Below are positions 61,008 to 64,000 of a DNA stretch of 64,000 nt, piece after piece. The number at the start of each line of letters is the position of its first letter. Within the stretch, counting starts at the first letter, position 1. The notes beneath the pieces were generated by a model. The model saw nothing but the letters and a program-made list of their open reading frames with translations. It made no database searches and had not been told where the DNA came from. This DNA comes from Lachnotalea sp041821265 (GTDB lineage Bacteria; Bacillota; Clostridia; Lachnospirales; Lachnospiraceae): NCBI GenBank assembly GCA_041821265.1, contig JBGUEQ010000003.1, positions 1 to 64,000 on the forward strand, written 5' to 3'. The translations under genes were made by a program, and so were the position numbers.

Positions 61008-61733
61008 ATGTTAGAACTTAAAAATATATCCTTTGAAGTAGAAGGAGAACTGGCTACAAAAGGAATATTAAAAAATATTAATTTAACAATAGATGAATCT
61101 AAATTTATTGCAATTACAGGACCAAATGGCGGTGGTAAGTCTACGCTTGCTAAAATGATTGTTGGTATAGAAAAACCAACAAGCGGACAAATTTTATTGG
61201 ATGGTCAAGATATTACGAATATGAGTATAACGGAAAGGGCCAAAGCGGGAATTAGTTTTGCTTTCCAGCAACCAGTTAGATTTAAAGGTGTAACAGTGAA
61301 GGATTTAATCAAACTTTCAGCGGGCAAGAAGATAAGTACATCAAGTGCTTGTGATTATTTATCAGAAGTGGGGCTTTGTGCGAGAGATTATATTAATCGA
61401 GAAGTTAATTCCAGTCTTTCTGGTGGAGAATTAAAAAGAATTGAGATCGCAATGATTATAGCAAGAGGTACTAAGATTTCAGTATTTGATGAACCAGAAG
61501 CGGGTATTGATTTATGGAGTTTTAATAATTTGATTCGTGTATTTGAGAAGCTTCATAAAGAAACAAATGGCTCAATTGTAATTATTTCTCATCAAGAGAG
61601 AATTTTAAATATAGCAGATGAGATTGTCGTAATAGCTGCTGGAGAAATTACTAAGACTGGTAAGAAGGATGAAATTTTACCAGAATTATTAAACACTACG
61701 GGAAGCTGTAAATTTTATAAAGGAGATAACTAA
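61008..61733 (+). CDS. sufC: Fe-S cluster assembly ATPase SufC
   Basis: A 241-residue ABC-type ATPase without a membrane partner: Walker A TGPNGGGKSTLAKMI, signature SLSGGELKRIEIAM and Walker B KISVFDEPEAGIDLW, the SufC pattern. With the SufB/D-like protein encoded next (1-bp gap), it makes a scaffold that builds iron-sulfur clusters. ATGGAGGTAAG precedes the start. No sufS, sufU, sufB or sufD homologue follows, so this is a two-gene minimal SUF (SmsCB-like) system. Confidence 0.95.
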   Translation: MLELKNISFEVEGELATKGILKNINLTIDESKFIAITGPNGGGKSTLAKMIVGIEKPTSGQILLDGQDITNMSITERAKAGISFAFQQPVRFKGVTVKDLIKLSAGKKISTSSACDYLSEVGLCARDYINREVNSSLSGGELKRIEIAMIIARGTKISVFDEPEAGIDLWSFNNLIRVFEKLHKETNGSIVIISHQERILNIADEIVVIAAGEITKTGKKDEILPELLNTTGSCKFYKGDN

Positions 61734-61734
61734 T

Positions 61735-62652
61735 ATGGATGAAATTCAAAAAACTTTATTAGCAGAGGTTGCAAATCTTCATGAAATCCCAGTAGGTGCA
61801 TATAACATTAGAACGAACGGAAAAACGTCAGAAAGAAATACAACAGAAAATATAAATATTGTAACAAAAGAAGATAAGTCAGGAATTGATATCATTATTA
61901 GACCAAACACTAAAAATGAGAGTGTTCATATTCCAGTCGTATTAAGTCAGAGCGGTTTAGAAGAGGTTGTGTATAATGACTTCTATATTGGTGAAAATGC
62001 AGATGTAACAATTATTGCAGGTTGTGGAATACATAATAGCGGTGATGAAAAGTCGCAGCATGATGGTGTTCATACGTTTTATATTGGCAAGAATGCTAAA
62101 ATTAAATATGTAGAAAAGCATTATGGATCAGGTGATGGCAAGGGAGAAAGAGTACTTAATCCAGTTACGGTTGTTGAAATTGCACAGGGTGGATACATGG
62201 AAATGGATACCGTGCAAATTAAAGGTGTAGATTCAACCGTTCGCAAAACTACTGCAACCCTGGGAAAAGATGCAACATTAGTAATTAAAGAAAAGATTCT
62301 TACTCACGGTAATCAGTATGCTAAGACTGATTTTGAAGTGAATTTGGATGGGGAGAATTCAAGTGCCAACGTTATTTCTAGATCTGTAGCGAAAGACAAT
62401 TCAAAGCAAATATTTTTATCTAAAATTAATGGTAATGCAAAATGTATGGGACATACGGAATGTGATGCAATTATAATGGACAACGGTGTGGTGAGTGCTA
62501 TTCCAGAAATAACAGCAAATCATGTAGATGCATGCTTAATCCACGAAGCTGCAATTGGTAAGATTGCTGGTGAGCAGATTATTAAGCTTATGACTTTGGG
62601 GCTTACGGAAAGTGAAGCAGAAGCGCAAATAGTAAATGGATTCCTTAAATAA
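61735..62652 (+). CDS. SufB/SufD-family Fe-S scaffold protein
   Basis: A 305-residue protein, shorter than SufB (about 465) or SufD (about 420), mostly the beta-helix core: YIGENADVTIIAGCGIHNSG, YIGKNAKIKYVEKHYGSGDG and the C-terminal HEAAIGKIAGEQIIKLMTLG. It keeps a cysteine in AGCGIHN and others near HTECDA and DACLIHEAAIG that may hold a cluster. This compact form with SufC matches the minimal SMS system described in anaerobes and archaea. A strong terminator follows. Confidence 0.92.
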   Translation: MDEIQKTLLAEVANLHEIPVGAYNIRTNGKTSERNTTENINIVTKEDKSGIDIIIRPNTKNESVHIPVVLSQSGLEEVVYNDFYIGENADVTIIAGCGIHNSGDEKSQHDGVHTFYIGKNAKIKYVEKHYGSGDGKGERVLNPVTVVEIAQGGYMEMDTVQIKGVDSTVRKTTATLGKDATLVIKEKILTHGNQYAKTDFEVNLDGENSSANVISRSVAKDNSKQIFLSKINGNAKCMGHTECDAIIMDNGVVSAIPEITANHVDACLIHEAAIGKIAGEQIIKLMTLGLTESEAEAQIVNGFLK

Positions 62653-62690
62653 CTTGTAGTTATATTAGGCAGATAGAAATAGTAGTGATA

Positions 62691-62733
62691 AAGACATAAA
62701 AAGATGTGCTATATGCACATCTTTTTATGTCTT
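62691..62733. terminator. Bidirectional terminator between sufBD and pfp
   Basis: Perfect 19-bp arms (AAGACATAAAAAGATGTGC and its complement) with a TATAT loop separate two convergent genes. Confidence 0.92.
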
Positions 62734-62734
62734 G

Positions 62735-63955
62735 TTATTTTCTATATGAAAATAGTGGAAGTCCATCTTGTTCTGAAATGATTGCAGTACCTTTAATTAA
62801 CGGAAGCACATAATTGAGGAATTGACTACCAATATTAGTACCATTTTTAGTAATCCATTCAAGCGGAACGGTTTTTTCCTGATTACACACAATAGTAACA
62901 TCTACTAAATCATAAGCTAGTTCATAAGGTGAATCAGATAAACGATTAAAAGCGACCATCTTACCAGTTTCACCTTTTAAAGCAGCTTTTACACCAGTAG
63001 AGCCTGCCATAGAAGCTTCTGTTAGGTCAGTTAGTGATAGTAAGGTAGAAGAACAGCGTTGCGCAACATTAAGCTCAACAGAACGCACTTTAACTTTGAG
63101 CTTTTCTTTTACAAGATTTTCTAAATATTTTCCACATCCAGTTAGTATCTTGTGACCAAAGGTATCAACGGAAACACAGCTGACATTCTCACATATAAAA
63201 TTATTGTTCGAATCATGTAATCCCTCTGATACACATACAACTAGGTTTTGTTTGGTTTCTAGGTTGATTTCTAATTGTTTTATAAAATCATCTTCATCAA
63301 AATTGGATTCAGGCAGATAGATTAATACGGGATTATCATTTTCAAACTTTCGTGCTAGTACACTAGCAGCAGTAAGCCATCCAGCATGACGTCCCATTAT
63401 TTCAATAATTGTTACAGATTTTGTATCATAAATGGAAGCATCCATTGTAATTTCTCTAACGCTAGTAGCAACAAATTTAGCAGCACTGCCAAAGCCAGGA
63501 GTATGATCTGTATGAACTAAGTCATTATCAATGGTCTTAGGAATACCCATAATACAAATAGTACTGTTAACAGAAGCAGCATATTGTGAAAGTTTGCTAA
63601 CGGTGTCCATAGAATCATTTCCACCAATGTAAAGAAAATAACCAATATTAAGTTCTTCAAATTTAGAAAATAATGTTGGATATACATCATCACTTAAGTC
63701 TTCGGGAAGTTTATAGCGGCAAGACCCAAGATATGCACCAGGTGTAGTTTTAATTAGTTCTAATTCCTTGGTGGTTATTGTATTTGTTATGTTAAGAACA
63801 TTACCTTTTAAAAAGCCTTCAATTCCATTTTCCATACCATATACACAATCGATGGAGTCAATAGAGTTAAGGGATTCGACAATTACGCCGTAGAGGCTAC
63901 CATTAATGACAGCGGTAGGCCCACCAGACTGACCCACTATAAGATTTTTTTTCAT
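62735..63955 (-). CDS. pfp: Pyrophosphate-type 6-phosphofructokinase
   Basis: A 406-residue PFK. The nucleotide site reads YIGGNDSMDT rather than GGDGS, and the catalytic loop is PKTIDNDL rather than PGTIDND; both substitutions are the known marks of PPi-dependent enzymes. It also has GQSGGPTAVINGSLYG at the start and MGRHAGWL for fructose-6-phosphate binding. It uses PPi instead of ATP in glycolysis and can run reversibly. ATGAGGAAAA precedes the ATG. The promoter lies at or beyond the window edge. Confidence 0.93.
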   Translation of the reverse strand: MKKNLIVGQSGGPTAVINGSLYGVIVESLNSIDSIDCVYGMENGIEGFLKGNVLNITNTITTKELELIKTTPGAYLGSCRYKLPEDLSDDVYPTLFSKFEELNIGYFLYIGGNDSMDTVSKLSQYAASVNSTICIMGIPKTIDNDLVHTDHTPGFGSAAKFVATSVREITMDASIYDTKSVTIIEIMGRHAGWLTAASVLARKFENDNPVLIYLPESNFDEDDFIKQLEINLETKQNLVVCVSEGLHDSNNNFICENVSCVSVDTFGHKILTGCGKYLENLVKEKLKVKVRSVELNVAQRCSSTLLSLTDLTEASMAGSTGVKAALKGETGKMVAFNRLSDSPYELAYDLVDVTIVCNQEKTVPLEWITKNGTNIGSQFLNYVLPLIKGTAIISEQDGLPLFSYRK

Positions 63956-64000
63956 AAAATTTTCCTCATATAATAAGTTTGAGCAAAATATCAGGCTATC

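Noticed and set aside
1..64000. tRNA, rRNA or tmRNA genes
   Set aside because: No cloverleaf-like segments with a T-arm GTTCRANNC in an intergenic position were seen.

Overview
The window is about 64 kb of low-GC chromosomal DNA from an anaerobic, endospore-forming Firmicute. It most resembles the Lachnospiraceae (Clostridium cluster XIVa). The reasons are a complete spoIIIA operon, spoVAE and an alpha/beta-type SASP, a stand-alone glycyl-radical protein, a PPi-type phosphofructokinase, a two-gene minimal SUF system, glnA followed by an ANTAR regulator, and many AT-rich intergenic regions with Gram-positive ribosome binding sites. Family assignments rest on motif recognition by eye. No database search was run.

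Layout. 0-8 kb: a PII-like regulator overlapping a CPA2 antiporter; a membrane diguanylate cyclase; a T-box leader, a 92-bp tandem repeat interrupted by a 100-N assembly gap, and a CstA-family transporter; a LysM/GH18 protein lacking its catalytic acid; and grcA. 8-17 kb: the spoIIIAA-AH operon with a small mobile element inserted between AE and AF, then a class A penicillin-binding protein on the other strand. 17-27 kb: housekeeping genes (yigZ, PAP2 phosphatase, typA, an SSB-like protein, rho, rpmE, DUF1385, prmC, prfA). 27-36 kb: a subtilase lipoprotein, a cytidylate-kinase-like protein, a complete branched-chain amino acid ABC transporter (livJHMGF) and a UMF1-type MFS transporter.

36-39.2 kb is a decaying accessory patch: a small secreted protein, a VanZ-like protein, an ABC permease and ATPase, and an acetyltransferase remnant. 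They carry premature stops, frameshifts or deletions. 39.8-50.4 kb: an ABC exporter, a DUF2156 protein, a HisC-like aminotransferase, a DUF368 lipid-carrier transporter, a methyltransferase-hslO-nadE operon and small unknown genes. 50.4-64 kb: glnA with an ANTAR protein, dapF with a small coupled gene, arcC, spoVAE, an S1-domain protein, nudC, an M42 peptidase, an ArsR-like regulator, a SASP, sufC-sufBD (minimal SUF) and PPi-phosphofructokinase.

The most striking unexplained structure is a set of short palindromic elements between genes. Three sequence families (A, B, C) differ internally but share ends resembling GTWACNRTTCA, and several are flanked by 7-8 bp direct repeats (perfect GATACAAA, GAACGGTT and TAATAGGA). 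They look like non-autonomous MITEs moved by one transposase type that is not encoded here. A fourth family (D) and the 92-bp tandem array (E) are additional hairpin repeats. Other leads are a T-box controlling a CstA transporter, a Fur/PerR-like palindrome before grcA, promoter-terminator pairs before a kinase-like gene and before glnA, and a hairpin that would hide the SASP ribosome binding site.
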